From NCBI GenBank assembly GCA_029641185.1, contig JAPWGK010000029.1:310001-374000 (forward strand): a DNA stretch of 64,000 nt, read 5' to 3'. Both the position numbers and the translations under genes were made by a program. Below the pieces are notes generated by a model that saw nothing but the letters and a program-made list of their open reading frames with translations, was not told where the DNA came from and did no database searches. Positions within the stretch are counted from its first letter, which is position 1; each line of letters starts with the position of its first letter. The stretch comes from Pseudofabraea citricarpa (lineage: Eukaryota; Ascomycota; Leotiomycetes; Helotiales; Dermateaceae). This document shows positions 22,867 through 34,716 of the stretch, piece after piece.

Positions 22867-24035
22867 TCACTTCTTCGCATTCTTCAACAATGACTCCCTC
22901 ATAGCAGCTCTCGCACTCCTACTGCCACCCAACTTCGGTCCCTTCAGTAGTTCTTCCTCGCCCTTCTTACCCGGCGGACCGCTTGTAGGTGGCGGCGGAG
23001 CAGCCTTCTTCCTCTGTCTCTGCGAAACGGCATCCATGAACTCACGCCTGAACTCCTCGGCGATGCGGTCGTCTGCTGCTTGATCGTCGTTTGCGGATTT
23101 CTCTGGTTGTGGTGGCGGATCGTATATCTCGACTACACGGAATTAGTTATTGGTGACATACAAGAGTGAAAGGTAGTAGAAGAGAAGACCTACGCCGATT
23201 CTCTCTTAGAATTGCTTCAACCAATGCATCTCTTTTGATGTCATCACTCCCTCTCCTCTTCCTACGCGATCGGAATGGCTTCCCATCTCTGCCTAACCTG
23301 ACTTTCGGCGCTTTCTTCTTCCTCCCATCCCCAAACCCATTGTCATCTGATTCAGAGACCTCCTCGCCGTTCAAGCGTCTCTGAGCTTGGTTTGTTCGCT
23401 CGATGTTCCGCGCTCTTGCCTCGTCTCCAAGGTCAATTTCCAACAGCTTTCCCAGCGACGCAGGTTGGCGGGGGACATCGAGATTCTTGTCATGGGATTT
23501 CGAAGACTCTGGGTTTTTTGTTTTTGTTGCCGTAGAAGATGGAATGTTAGGGGAAGAACGTGCTGCGAGTTGCGAATCTATATATGCCATCCTTTCCCCA
23601 TTAGCATTTCTGGCCCTTTCCCTTCCCCTTCATACTCGACGGGAGGACTTACATATGTTTGTTCACGTCCCCAATCATGCCTGTCTGTGGCGCAAACTTC
23701 CTCAGTTCGACTTCTTTCCGCTCTGCTTCATCCTCGCCATGTAGAACCACTGCATGCTCCTCCTCATCCTTCCCCGCGACAACAGTCCTGAACTCCACGC
23801 CGCCGACGCGCAACTTTCTCTGTTTCCGCAATCGCAAGATCTCGGAGATCGGGACGTTTGTGCCCTCAAGTTCAGCACTTACAGAGGTCGAGGTGATTAG
23901 TTCATCGAGCGTCTGTTCGGCTGGCTGAGAGGGTGCCTCTGCGGGAGGAGACTCTTCGCGATCGCGTTGTCGATAAATCTTGCGTTTCTTGCTTGGGCGG
24001 AATAGGATCGTTTCTGCTTCTGGGGAGTTTGACAT
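22867..24035 (-). CDS. Tls1/HCA59 (hepatocellular carcinoma-associated antigen 59, C9orf78) family protein
   Basis: There are three exons on the minus strand, 24035-23653, 23591-23194 and 23132-22867, giving 348 residues. The N terminus is basic (FRPSKKRKIYRQR). It is followed by the family block ISEILRLRKQRKLRVGGVEF and then RKFAPQTGMIGDVNKHMMAY, where the first intron is spliced inside the KHM codons. The C-terminal part IAEEFRREFMDAVSQRQRKK is also characteristic. In fission yeast, Tls1 associates with the spliceosomal helicase Brr2 and is needed for proper splicing of shelterin and other transcripts; the human protein is spliceosome-associated. I infer a nuclear role in splicing. The protein is highly charged and mostly without predicted globular domains. 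Confidence 0.88.
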
Positions 24036-26410
24036 TTTGTGATGTGCTGTTTGTGACGTGATGTTGGAGGTAATGAATGGAGGGGCGGACGCGGAATCGC
24101 GTTCTACATCTATTAGCTTGATTGCGCTTTGTCCACGATCACGTGGTTGTATGGATGGGAGGGAAATCTGGAATCTGCAGGAGGTAAAGATCAAGGTAGA
24201 ACTATATATTTGCTCTATGCATATACTGTTATTCTTCTTCTCTGTTTATATTCATTCCCAAATTGTTGTACAGAAATTACCTGTGAACCCTGGTTCTCTC
24301 AATGGATCGGCTACCTGAGGGTAATGCAATAAGCTCATGGCCAAGTGTACATTTCGATTCTTCCTTACTTTGCTGATGCATATCCATACATCGGTTTCTG
24401 AGTTCTGGAAAAATTGGGCAGTTAAGACCCCGGTTTACTAAAAATAAAACTCAAAAGGGATTTTGGTGATCGGATGAAGTGAGCTGGATCTATCGCATAC
24501 CGAAGGACATATCTAGGTAGCTAACTCTCCTACAGTATCTTCGCTTCGATCTTCATTTGAGGGATTATAACATATGCTCTGACTTCACATTCAAACTGAG
24601 TATCACTATTATTCTTCTTTTATCTCAAGAGAGAGCAAGAGAGAGCAGTAATTAATGGATTTTATTTATTATACGAGTTTTGCAACCCACTCGAGTTGCA
24701 AATATGTGTTCAATTATACTACGTAGATCCTGACAGGTTTGTTGAGTATGCCTATGGTGTCACTAGACGTGTGTTTGCAACATATGAGAAAGAAAGTCGC
24801 AGTAGTGATTGCCTGTTCATTTCTCAATCACAAGAGAATACCTCACCTTGTACAAAACTTCCTGCAGGGTCATATTTCCTGCTTGTTCTGCAATATGTTC
24901 CAGGCTGTTCCCAAGCAAGCCTTAGATCAAACATTGCGCGGATGGCAGTAAGTTCCGGATATAGACAACGCCTAACCGAATTCAAAGATCCTCCAGAAAA
25001 GAATTGTCATCGTCCATGTCATCTAGAAGTCAAGACATCTACATGCAGAGAGCCTTCGCACCTAGGCCTGCTTCGAATCGTGGAACAATCGCTCATAAGA
25101 AACCTACAGCCTGAGATGTGTTAGCCAACGTCCATACCATTGATCTATCCCAAACACAACAAACACGACAGCACACGAGAATGTTTTCAGTAGCCCGGTT
25201 TCTAAGCACCGCTGACGCCGCGACGGTCTGCTGCATATGACGATACTGCGAACCGCGTGTAAAGTGCAGACGTCGGCCTTATACGGCTCTTCCTAAAGAT
25301 TTATGGGTCTTGGGATCTCATCATTTGATTCCGTTGCTGCGTGTTTGTCTTTGTGTAGGGTAAAAGTAAATGAGGCATACTTACATTATTGGGGAGTCGA
25401 GGTGGTGTGGTTCGAAGAAGTTTGATGGTGATGTGAAGGTTGTTGGTTGCGAGAGCTCGAAGAATAAATTTAAGGTGGTTGTTCGGCACCTTAGCGCGAA
25501 TCGCTGGATCTAGACTAGCGTTCTTTGGGTGATCAAGCTCGGGTTAGACCTTAGTGAAGACAGCATTGAATATATTATCTTGCGAATTCTCTGGGATTTA
25601 TGCTATGCAGCTCAAGTCTCATTATCTCGAAGAATTGTTCTGCTTTCAGGTTACGGATTTAAATTATCAATGTCATATTCAATCACTATCTCACTTTCCT
25701 GTTTGCAGCATTGTCCTCATCCCTTTTTATTCTTCTCTCTCCTTTCTGGCCTCATTTTGCCAGTGGCTTTACCACTTATCTCATCTAGCTGGCTTCATAA
25801 CTGTTTGTGGATAGCTTCAATAGCAAAAAAGCTACCTCTGGTTCCATAAATGGCCAGCTTTGCTATTCTTCCAAAGCAGTGTGTAATGCTTGCATATCCA
25901 AAGACAAAAGATAAGAAGTTGAATTGAGTACCATTGTTACTTATCCCTTGGGACAGCTTCCTCGCTTGATCAGGCGACCAGTATCCGGACCCAAAAATCA
26001 GAAATACAGCAGTCAAGATGTACGAGCAGTAGTACTGTTGATTGGCATTCCAGTGATATCTCTGGAGAGTTGGGCATGCTATCTTGGATGTTTACTCATA
26101 GTATATATCAAGATTGATTAATAGTCCCCGTATCCATTTTTGATTTTGATTTTGCGTGTCTTCCAGATGGACTTTGCCCAAGTATAACGGTATCGTTGTG
26201 TACCGCTTACCCCGTGACTTCTGGGCTTTCCCATTTTAGAGATGCGGCCAGTGAATCTCAGAGTATTCCTTTAAGTACGTTCCTGAAACAACTCTTCTAC
26301 TTCCATTCTTTCCAAAAGCTATCACCAATCAATCTACATAAAACCGCGCACTGAAACCGAGGATCAAAGACGTATCAGAGTACCCTTCGCTTCTTCAGAG
26401 CATCTATCTC
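24036..26410. other. 2.4-kb region with no firm gene; one possible exon
   Basis: This spacer lies between two divergently transcribed genes. The longest open frame, 24696-25124, lacks an ATG start, domain or codon pattern that would support it. A possible isolated exon on the minus strand is described separately at 25385-25537. The stretch 26270-26410 is the likely leader of the PHD-finger gene. Confidence 0.4.
25385..25537 (-). pseudogene. Possible orphan exon or gene fragment
   Basis: On the minus strand, a 153-base frame without stops (51 codons) sits between an AG acceptor preceded by a CTAAC branch-like sequence and a perfect GTAAGT donor at 25384. The encoded stretch (ASLDPAIRAKVPNNHLKFIL, then RALATNNLHITIKLL) has a protein-like amphipathic pattern. 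I could not find convincing partner exons on either side, so it may be a relic of a decayed gene, part of a small undetected gene, or chance. A downstream open frame at about 25290-25100 on the same strand could be joined but resembles nothing I know. Confidence 0.25.
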
Positions 26411-28119
26411 ATGATGGCAAGCACTTCCAACATAGTCGACTTCGCGATCTCTACTCAGAACTCGCACGCACTCCCTCAGCGCAACGATCGGCATAGAGCC
26501 ACGCGACCAGAATACCGCAGCGCGAATTGCCGCGTTTGCAGCGAGGTAGTGTACAACGACGATGTGATTGCCTGTACTCATCCTGAGGCAAGTTTCTTAC
26601 CCACCTACCTATTATTCATGTCCAGTAGCCATTACTGACCAACATCCTCCAGTGTATCAGCATCTATCATCCCCACTGCCTTGGCATCAAGAATTCTACA
26701 TTGCCAAAGTCGACTTGGATTTGTCCAGGGTGCCAGCTTAAGAAGACTGTCACAAGAAAACACGCGTATACGCAATTGAGGAGTGTTAACAACCAAGAGG
26801 AGCAACATTATACAGATGGCGCGCGAGATACTGCTTCGTCAATGGTGCCACCTACGGTAGTACCAGAAGAACAGCGGTACCTGATGACAATTCAAGAAGA
26901 AGATGAAGACCGTATAAGCAATCGAGAACGTTCTTCTGCTACTGAAGAATCGCTTTTCCCAGCGCCACCCCCACCCCCACCCCCAGAGCCATATAAACCA
27001 TTACCTCCACAAAAGAAACATTTCACGGATGGCATGCGCATTGATTTCTTGGGCATCCTACAAGAACTGGATGATGATGGGATTAACGAAATTGAGCAGA
27101 TGATTCGGGATCACCATATGAGACAATCTCGCGACCTGAAGGAGAGAAACCAGAGATTGAACGAAGATCGAAAGTATTTGGCCGAAGAAAACCGAAAGCT
27201 CAAGGACGATCACAAAAGGCTTCAACAAAGACTTGATGCCCACAAGCGAGAGGAGAAGCTCGACAGGACAGATAGCCTTGGTCGATCTAGCAACATATCT
27301 CGCCTTCCTTCGAAAGCCAAAGCACAACGTATTCCAAGTAAATCCAGCACGAACAATGCCCTTGCTGTTAATGGATCCAAAGCCGATGGAAATCCTCTCT
27401 TGAATACCGACCAGCTGAGCTTTAGCTCTGGGGTACAACTTCAAGGTCTACATACACGAGAATCTGTACGTCAAGATGCTACTACAAAGAGCTCACCACC
27501 CACGGAGCAACCAGGATCTGAAGGTCCGGATTCTTTATATCCACAAGACAGACCAAAAGTCAAGGGACCGAAGGTAGTAGAGTCAGTCCTCGAGGTAACA
27601 CCCAGGGAACGTCTAAATGATGGTCGACAAAGTAGGGCGAGACCACGTACAGATTCCGTTATGGTGATCCGAGCAAGAACCAGCACAAGAACTCAGGTGA
27701 AAGCGAGAAAGAGTACCAGATGGTCTAAGATGATCCACTACTTCAAAGTGATCCGACAAGAAAAGCCCAAGAAAGAGAAGAAGAAGAAGAGCAGATCACC
27801 TAAGACCCACGAGAAGAGGAGAGAGCGGAAAGTGCTATTGAAACACCAGAGTTCAATACAATCTCCAGCACGCAACCACCCCTTGACGCCAACGCAAAGA
27901 AAAAGTCTCGTGGCTCCACCATACGAGCTTTCACCAGTTAGAAATATGTCAGACACGAACACCGAAGAGCCTATGAAAAAAGCACCACGAAACAATTACC
28001 GCACCCCTGAAAGATCCCCGAGGTACTTACCGGTCGTTAGTGAAAATTTTGCAAGTTCATTTAAGAATGGTGATGATGATGCCGAATACTTGGTTACGCC
28101 CACGCAAGTTAGGAGCTAG
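26411..28119 (+). CDS. PHD-finger and coiled-coil protein of unknown role
   Basis: Two exons, 26411-26587 and 26653-28119, encode 547 residues. A single PHD finger spans the intron: CRVCSEVV near residue 43, HPECISIYHPHCLG across the junction and STWICPGCQ after it, matching the C4HC3 order. The frame is only maintained if the intron uses a GC donor (GCAAGT at 26588) with the CAG acceptor at 26650-26652; the nearby GT alternative puts the finger out of frame. Next come a proline run (about residues 170-177), a long charged helix rich in Glu, Lys and Arg predicted as coiled coil (about 205-275), and a very basic patch (KPKKEKKKKSRSPKTHEKRR) that looks like a nuclear signal. PHD fingers usually read histone H3 tails, so a chromatin role is a fair inference, but no catalytic domain is present and the target is unknown. 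Confidence 0.78.
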
Positions 28120-28384
28120 AGAAATGAGTGGGAAATGATTTACATGATTGGTTACGTGTTTGTAGAGTAGGAGGAGCAGTGTTGCAACAAGAATAAGAAC
28201 ATGCTGTAATTATAGGGGAGAATGATAGAGGATGAAGAAACGTAATAATGGGGTATTTTCACCAGGAGAAGTACATATCCTAATATTGAATCAATTTCTT
28301 TCTGCACTCCTCTTACAATGATTTCGTACTTCCATAAGTCTAAACGCGCTTCGAAACCTTGAAGTTCTTGGCTAACACTCTTCA

Positions 28385-28685
28385 TTGATCAAACTCCTCT
28401 TCTTCTTCCAGCTGGTACGAGATATACCACAAGTTCGGAGCTGGCTCAGATTCTCGACAGTCTGGCTTGCGTGGGACGGAAATGTATGTCGCCCCTTTTC
28501 TCTTCCACATCAGAACCACACGATTGGCGCTCGCTTACGGACGAGACAACAGAGCCGAGATATGGGCGTCGATTCAAATCGAGAGTGCCGACAGCACTGA
28601 GCAATCTTATGACCATGAGAACCTTACGCTCGCATTCCGGATGATTGATTCCGTGGAAGAGATACCAGTGCCTGCAGAGTGGTAG
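28385..28685 (+). CDS. Doubtful short ORF or terminal exon
   Basis: After a pyrimidine tract and AG (around 28410) a frame runs to a TAG at 28683-28685. It encodes about 90 residues, with FLFHIRTTRLALAYGRD and AEIWASIQIESADSTEQSYD as the most protein-like parts. The first ATG in frame is at 28482. No upstream exon could be found before the end of the PHD gene at 28119, and I recognise no family. It could be a short real gene or chance. Confidence 0.2.
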
Positions 28686-29646
28686 CTGCAGGAGACGGCG
28701 GTGCGGAAACCCAAGAGCCTAGCTGGTCTAGTATGGTATATTTATACCTGCATTCGTTTCTTCACAGGTTATCTGTAAATTTGATCTCCAATATATCCAA
28801 TCTCTAATCTTGGAAGATCGTCGAAACACCTTTCCTGAGAGCTTCTCTCCAACCCGAGCTTGAGATTTCTCGAGCAGTTCCAACCAGTTTACTTCATAGG
28901 TATATGAAAGGCATGACAGCTCAACAACACAGCAAACACAACTGTGGCAACAAGCAGCAAGTAGCAGCAAGGCGTCTCTCCTTAATAAATTCCATCCATC
29001 TATCTACAGCTGGCGAAGATCCTGCTAGCAGCTAGGAAAATCTTCGACCAAGCTTCCGTACAATCAACGAGGGATACCGAGGAGTGCAGGCGAGGGAGAA
29101 GACACGACATCGTCTAAAGGTCACAGACCTGTCGACTATCACTCACAGGGGTCTATAAGCATCCAGAGGAATTCAGAGTGCGAATTTGCGGGCGAGAAAG
29201 CTGAAAGCTAGAATCTGGAATCTGGAATACTGAGCTGGATGGATAGCCAGAGCCCAATAGAGATATCCTCACCTAGGACAGATAGACATTCTTGTTAAAG
29301 CAGTCGAGATCAACCAGTCTAGCAAGCAAGCAAGCAAGTGAGCCAGGACGAGGAAAGTCAGAAATCGTCGTGTGGTTAGACTCTCACCAAGCAAGGCAGT
29401 CTCCTTAGAGCCCATTTTCTCTCTCGTCTCAATCTTTCCTCTCACTGCTTCTCCTCCTCATCTTTTGGGCCGTATACATCCTCCCCGTTGGAGGTGGATA
29501 GGATATCTCCACAGAGTTTAAAAGTACCCCCAAGACAGAAATGTAAACTTCTTTCTCTATATCTCTCCTTCTTTCCCCCTCTACCTCTCCCCATAGGTGT
29601 GTATTTCTCGCTCGCATAAAAGTCACCTCGTCTAATCACTATCTTC

Positions 29647-29670
29647 AAAGAAGAAGAAGAAGAAGAAGAA
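29647..29670. repeat. AAG trinucleotide microsatellite
   Basis: About eight uninterrupted AAG units in non-coding DNA. Confidence 0.85.
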
Positions 29671-30191
29671 ATCCATAGCGTAACCCTCCCTTTTAAAGCC
29701 ATATCCATACCCAAGTCTACATTCCTCATCAAAAACAAAAATAAGATTTTCCCTTAACAAATTCCGATTCCTACCCAGCTATGTACACTTTTCTTTTTTG
29801 TCAAGAAGAAAAAGAAGGGGGGGAAAGAAAACAAAAACAACGAACCATATGTGTTTATCTCTGTGCATATATGTATATATTCAAGAAGAACGCTCGTTTA
29901 TCTGTCATAAAGTTACACGAGCTGAACACAGAAGGAAGCCGTTGGTTTGGGGTTGGTTTGTGTTCTCTGTCATTGAGGCGTCATGATTCGATTGCAGTAT
30001 TATTCAATTGTTTGTTCATTCATATTGGGTTTATATTTATATGGTGATTTAGTTCCTTCAACGGTGCTTGATATTTTTTTATTTTTTTTTTGGTTCTCTC
30101 TCTCTCTCTCTCTTCAATGCTTCATTCAAAACTTTCTCATCTTTCCATTCTTTCTCCTATACTCCTCTTCATCCTCCAACACGCACCCAAC

Positions 30192-31131
30192 CTACTGAAT
30201 ATCACTAACCCAACTCAAACCCAACCTTCTCATCTCCACCGCAAGCTGAAGCAGATAATCCAGACTCTCCGCCATGGTTTTCGCCTTCGCAACACTCTCA
30301 CCCCAGACATAGACGCCATGTCTCCGAACGAGCACAGCGGGGGCATCAGGGTAATCATCCATGGCCTGCTCCAAGCTCTCGGTAAGGTCCTCCTCGAACG
30401 GGGTATTCTCAATGACGGGGATGCGCAAGGTATCGTGGTAGCCAAGATTGCCCTCTTTCTTCCAGCCCCTCGTGAAGCCCTTGATCTGCTCGATGTTGTT
30501 GATCTCGAACACCTTGTTCTGGCCCGCCTGTGAGGGGAGCGTCTCGAGGATGAGCGTGATCAGCACCGCCCATTGCGAGTGTGTGTGGATACAGCACTTC
30601 GCGTTGCGCTTCGTGAACGCTGCCATGAAGAGCGGCGTGCATTGCGACGGCTTGAAGTTCCGTGGCGACCGCAGGTAGATGCGCTTCTTGGGATCGAGCT
30701 GCGCCTGCATCGAGAGTACGTAGATGTCGTTGGGGTTCATGAGTTCTTTCTGCACGCCCGAGGGTGCGAGGTAGACGAGATCCCTTTTGGCTTCTTGTTA
30801 GCTGGGGATCCATACACAGAGAGACAGAGAGGGAGGTAGAAAGGAATGGCTAAAAAAAAAGACGTACTCATCTCGTATACTGGCTCCCCCTCCAGTCCCA
30901 GTAACCCATCCCAGCGTCCAGAATTTCTTGCATAGCTGTAGGATAGATCAGTCCTCAAGCCCTTTCTCCAATTCAAATTCAAATCACCTCGTCCGGAAAT
31001 CAGCTAATAGAAAAGAAGAAAAAGGAAAGCACACACACCTCCGGGATCAGGTTGGCAGGATGTTGCGGATCCGACGACTGGACGAGGTGATCATTGTTGT
31101 CAACCTCATCTTTTGGGGCAGTCGAAGCCAT
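30192..31131 (-). CDS. MDE1: Methylthioribulose-1-phosphate dehydratase (methionine salvage)
   Basis: There are three exons on the minus strand, 31131-31039, 30935-30868 and 30783-30192, giving 250 residues. The class II aldolase/adducin fold is clear: [20 protein letters not shown] at the start, [20 protein letters not shown], then the zinc ligands in [12 protein letters not shown] and the third histidine in [14 protein letters not shown]. The enzyme dehydrates 5-methylthioribulose-1-phosphate to the diketo compound in the cytosolic methionine salvage pathway, recycling methylthioadenosine from polyamine synthesis. The N terminus ([20 protein letters not shown]) is a normal length for fungal orthologs. 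The second and third exons join at GAT GAG GAT, which restores RDEDLVYLAP. No unusual features. Confidence 0.94.
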
Positions 31132-31872
31132 TGTTCCTCTTCTCTCCTCTGGATCAACCAGCTGACGAGTGAGCTAGGCAGCGAGAAGTAGGAGAAGAAT
31201 CAAAGTTGGCGTTGGGTTGGGTTGAGAGTGATTGATATGTTATGTTGCTAGGTACTAGGTAGGTATGTTGTGATAAATTTTATGCACCGCGGGGTCGAGG
31301 CTGATGGCGGGGTATTGATGTGATTGGCCGGAGATTAAAAAACCTCCCCTCCTCCCTCCTTCTATTTTCAGTCACTGACAACCATCCACTCGAGCACGTT
31401 ATTATTGTTCTCTGTGTGTGTGTGTGTGTTACGGAACTCCAGCTTAACGTCTCCCCAAAAGTCAAGTATTACCCCACTCTCACATCTAATTACACCTTCA
31501 ACCGCACTTCAGTTCCAAAACCAGTTCCTATTCCTATTCCTATTCCTCCACCTCGACGTTATCGTCTTTTGTGAAAACTACCTGTACCACCACTAAAGGA
31601 AATTCCTTGCTGGCGTCTTTAAATAAAAACGGCTTCCAATCTAGCCTTCCAAACGCATCCCCCAAATATCCAATTCCTAAGTCAATCAATCATAAAAATC
31701 CCCCAACCCTGCAGATCCAACCCATATGCAAAAAAAGAAAAAGAGAAAGCTCCAAAATAAATGTCAGGAAGCCAAAAAATTCAGAAACACCAATTGCCAG
31801 AATGCGCCCCATCTATAGTTGTGCCCCCATATGTGTAAACGCCAGAAAACCAATAGTATGCTGTATCCATTC
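31132..31872. promoter_or_regulatory. Promoter region of MDE1, with GT microsatellite
   Basis: A 740-bp spacer upstream of the dehydratase gene and downstream of the RING gene. It contains a GT-dinucleotide run at about 31412-31429. No gene seen; the open frames here are low-complexity by-products of the repeat. Confidence 0.45.
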
Positions 31873-33444
31873 TTATCTGATGTCCAATTGGAAGGGCTTA
31901 AACCTCCCCCCGATCGTAGCACATCGGGGACACTTCCTTCGAGCTCCATGCTCAGCCATTAAAACATCTACGCAAGCCTGACAGATCCCGCATATACATT
32001 CTGTGCAGGCATACGATTCCTTGAGTAGAGAAATTCCCTGACATGCTGCACAGTAAATCTGAATATTGCTAGCTGAGAAAGACGGCGAAGAATCTGAAAG
32101 TCCTCGTGATTCAATGTGAAAGTTCCCACCAGATTCACCGCTCTCGACCGATGGGAAAGGCTCAGGTGCATCAGGCATGTATGAAGGTGGTGTGAGAGCT
32201 TGTTGAAGCGGGGAAGCTTGATAACCTTGAAAGTGTGTCGCCGGAAATGGAGGAAGTGATGCTCGATTGACCGAGATGGGTGATGGAGGTACCTAGCATG
32301 TTAATCATGAATCATCAATAGCATCGATATAGCTTACTGGAGTCCGATCTTCATCTACATCTTCGGTCGCTGATGTTGCAGCATCAATTAAATCTTCCCA
32401 TCGTTTACCATATGCTGCAGATAAGGCACTTGATGGTTCAGCCGAGTATGCTTTACGATCATAGCTCATGCGTCTGAGATGAGCTGCGTGTTCTTTGGAT
32501 TTTTGCCTTTTGTGCTGGGGCTCTCGTGCACGTTTCAGTGACTGTTTTCTCGGTCTGTTTCCACTAGGATGTCTTTGTATGGGAGGAAGTGTTGAAGAGC
32601 GACCGGGTGGCGAGGTGGATAAGATAGAAGGGAGCAATTCTCTACGACGCATCGCATTTAAATGTGAGAAGGGATCGCTCGTCGGCTCGATATTGTTCGC
32701 GTGGATGGGAGGGAGTTCTATGGAATTACGCATTTTCTGTTTGTGGGCTTCGGTATCGGACATCCAGGACTCCTACGCAATGGTTAACTTTGTCACTCTG
32801 TCTACGGCTGCGGGTACTGACATCTCCTGATTCCCAGTCTGTCTCTAATTTATGATTGTGGAGCTGTGCGAGAGCGGCAGCGGCTGGCAGCATCGAGTTG
32901 GCTGCATACTCGTCCGAGTTTCTGGGAGTATTGGGAGCCGAGTCATAGTAGCTGTTTCTCTCGTGGCCAAAGCCTTGTTCGCTCTTAGCAGGTCGGGTCA
33001 ATTGTCTGGGGGCGCTGTACAAACCATGTGGTTCGGGATTCGAGGTGGTGGTGGGTGGTGGTGGAGGTGGTACGGCGGCAGATGGTGGGGTCGTTATCAT
33101 GAGCTGGAAGGATTCTTCGGTGGCTGGAAGCTTGGGGATGTAGTGATTGGGATGAGCTCTGCGGATGTGTTCTTGAATCGACCGATATCGTTTTTCCTGT
33201 CCGTCGCAAGATTGCCTGTTACTATGACTGGACCAAAGTAAAGAACGTACAAAAGCGCAAGAAAGAGCTTCAAAGAGGGGTGCAGCAGACACAGCAGAGT
33301 AGAGGCACTCACGCCGAGGCAACGCTTGCGACAGCTTGATCCGTCAAGGTTGCGAAGAGGGCAGACGACCTCATGAGTGTCGCTGACGGAGAATGAGCTC
33401 GTCAGCGATCGTGAGCTCGCAGCTTGAGGCGGCATCGTGAGCAT
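31873..33444 (-). CDS. C2H2-like and RING finger domain protein, putative E3 ubiquitin ligase
   Basis: Four exons on the minus strand (33444-33313, 33196-32822, 32772-32338, 32292-31873) give 453 residues; all three introns are in phase 0. Near the N terminus CPLRNLDGSSCRKRCLG joins across intron 1 to EKRYRSIQEHIRRAHPNHYI, forming a C2H2-like finger (C-x9-C, then H-x4-H). The C terminus has a RING-type finger with the cysteines of YCAACQGISLL, CTECICGICQACVDVL and RRKCPRCATIGGRFKP. Between them is a disordered proline/serine-rich region with a basic patch (RKQSLKRAREPQHKRQKSKE) that could be a nuclear signal. RING fingers usually recruit E2 enzymes for ubiquitin transfer. The combination is, to my memory, conserved in filamentous fungi without an assigned function. 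Starts at 33444 or 33435 are both possible. Confidence 0.85.
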
Positions 33445-33646
33445 GCGGGGTTGTGAGGAATTGAGCTTTTCTCGGATGTTTGAGATTAGCAGATAGCGAG
33501 CGATGTGCGATAGTGAACAATAACGAGCCAGCCAGCTCCACAGCGGGATATGCGATGGTCGAGATGGGGTGGTGGTGGTGGTGCGGCGAGAATTATGTTG
33601 GATGCTAAGATACGGATGGAACAGGTGAATCAATGGACAGGTGTGG

Positions 33647-33668
33647 GCAGCAGCAGCAGCAGCAGCAG
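33647..33668. repeat. CAG trinucleotide microsatellite
   Basis: Seven uninterrupted CAG units upstream of the RING gene, in non-coding DNA. Confidence 0.85.
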
Positions 33669-34415
33669 GTTTGGTTGCAGAGAGCTTGCCTGCTCTGTTT
33701 TCCGTTTCAGACTCGGGGAGTCTCAAAGTTGACACTGGCTGAACGCTGGAACTGGAACTGGACTGGCGAGAGAGACTGGCGAGAGACTGGCGACTGGCAC
33801 CCCGCGATCGAAGCTCGGTAAAGAATAATCGAGACACCAGAGAGAGAGGAGAGAGACAAGAGACAAGAGACAAGAAGCAAGAAGCAAGAGACAAGCAACA
33901 CCAACGCTTAACGATAATATGGATAATAGCAATAGTGCAGACGAAAATTGCAATTCTTTTTTCTCTTTTTCTTTTTTGTCTCTCTCTCCCTCTCTCAGGC
34001 TGTGTTTAAAGGAGGAGGCGAGCGGAAAGGGCGACTACACTACGTGCACAGGAGCGGGCAGCCAATGGTCAAGCTCGGAGCTGAGGAAACAGTGGGCGCC
34101 ATTATGAAAACAAATCCGTTAAAGCACCCCAATAATTGGATGACTGCTATCCCAATGCGGAGCGGTCAATAATAATAGGACAGGAGCTCGACGCCTTTAG
34201 ACCTGGCGGAAGCGTTCGCCGATGCTACACTGCACCACTGCACTCCCTGCCTCGCTCGTCGGAAGCTTGAGTCAAGTCCAGCACCAGAGCCCTGGATCGA
34301 GAGCTGACAGCAGCTCAAGAGAGAGAGCTTGGGGGAGCTCCTGTTTTTCACATGACACGTCATTTGCAGGGCTCATCATAGCTACTGTACCATGTCGCCG
34401 CAAGATCCTGCAGCT

Positions 34416-34436
34416 ATGTGTGTGTGTGTGTGTGTG
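34416..34436. repeat. GT dinucleotide microsatellite
   Basis: About ten GT units in non-coding DNA between the RING gene and prp16. Confidence 0.85.
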
Positions 34437-34716
34437 ACTGAGACCCGAGTACAGACGAATTCCACCATCCATCATCCATCATCCCTCTCTTTCATCCCTC
34501 TCTTTCTCAAAAATCAGCCTTTAAACAGCATGAATCGCGTCGGAAGACAAAAAGAGCTTTGCCCCCCCCCCCATCGCCCCCAGGATAAGGTCTTCGCCTA
34601 CGCCGGTCAAGTCACGCTGAAGCCATGCCGAGCAACTGCAAATACATGCCGAACCGTTTCATTAGAGCTCACCGCGAAGCTACAAATACTCGACAACTCC
34701 GGAGGTCAAACGTAGC

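Larger units (their letters stand above)
28120..30191. other. 2.1-kb convergent intergenic region
   Basis: No firm gene. It contains the 3' regions of the PHD gene and of the methylthioribulose-1-phosphate dehydratase. There is an uninterrupted AAG microsatellite at about 29647-29670 and a CT-dinucleotide run at about 30095-30115. A protein-like open frame at 28385-28685 is listed separately. Confidence 0.4.
33445..34716. other. Intergenic region with CAG, GT and poly-C repeats
   Basis: About 1.27 kb holding the promoter of the RING gene and the 3' end of prp16. Simple repeats are frequent: CAG units at 33647-33668, a GT run at about 34416-34436 and a C run at about 34561-34573. No gene is supported. 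Confidence 0.5.

Noticed and set aside
24696..25124. 142-codon plus-strand open frame
   Set aside because: No ATG at its beginning, no domain, no plausible splice partners, and composition like the surrounding spacer.
31320..31596. Frames encoding alternating valine-cysteine runs near the GT repeat
   Set aside because: Simple translation of a GT dinucleotide run, the same as near 34420; no start context or conservation expected.
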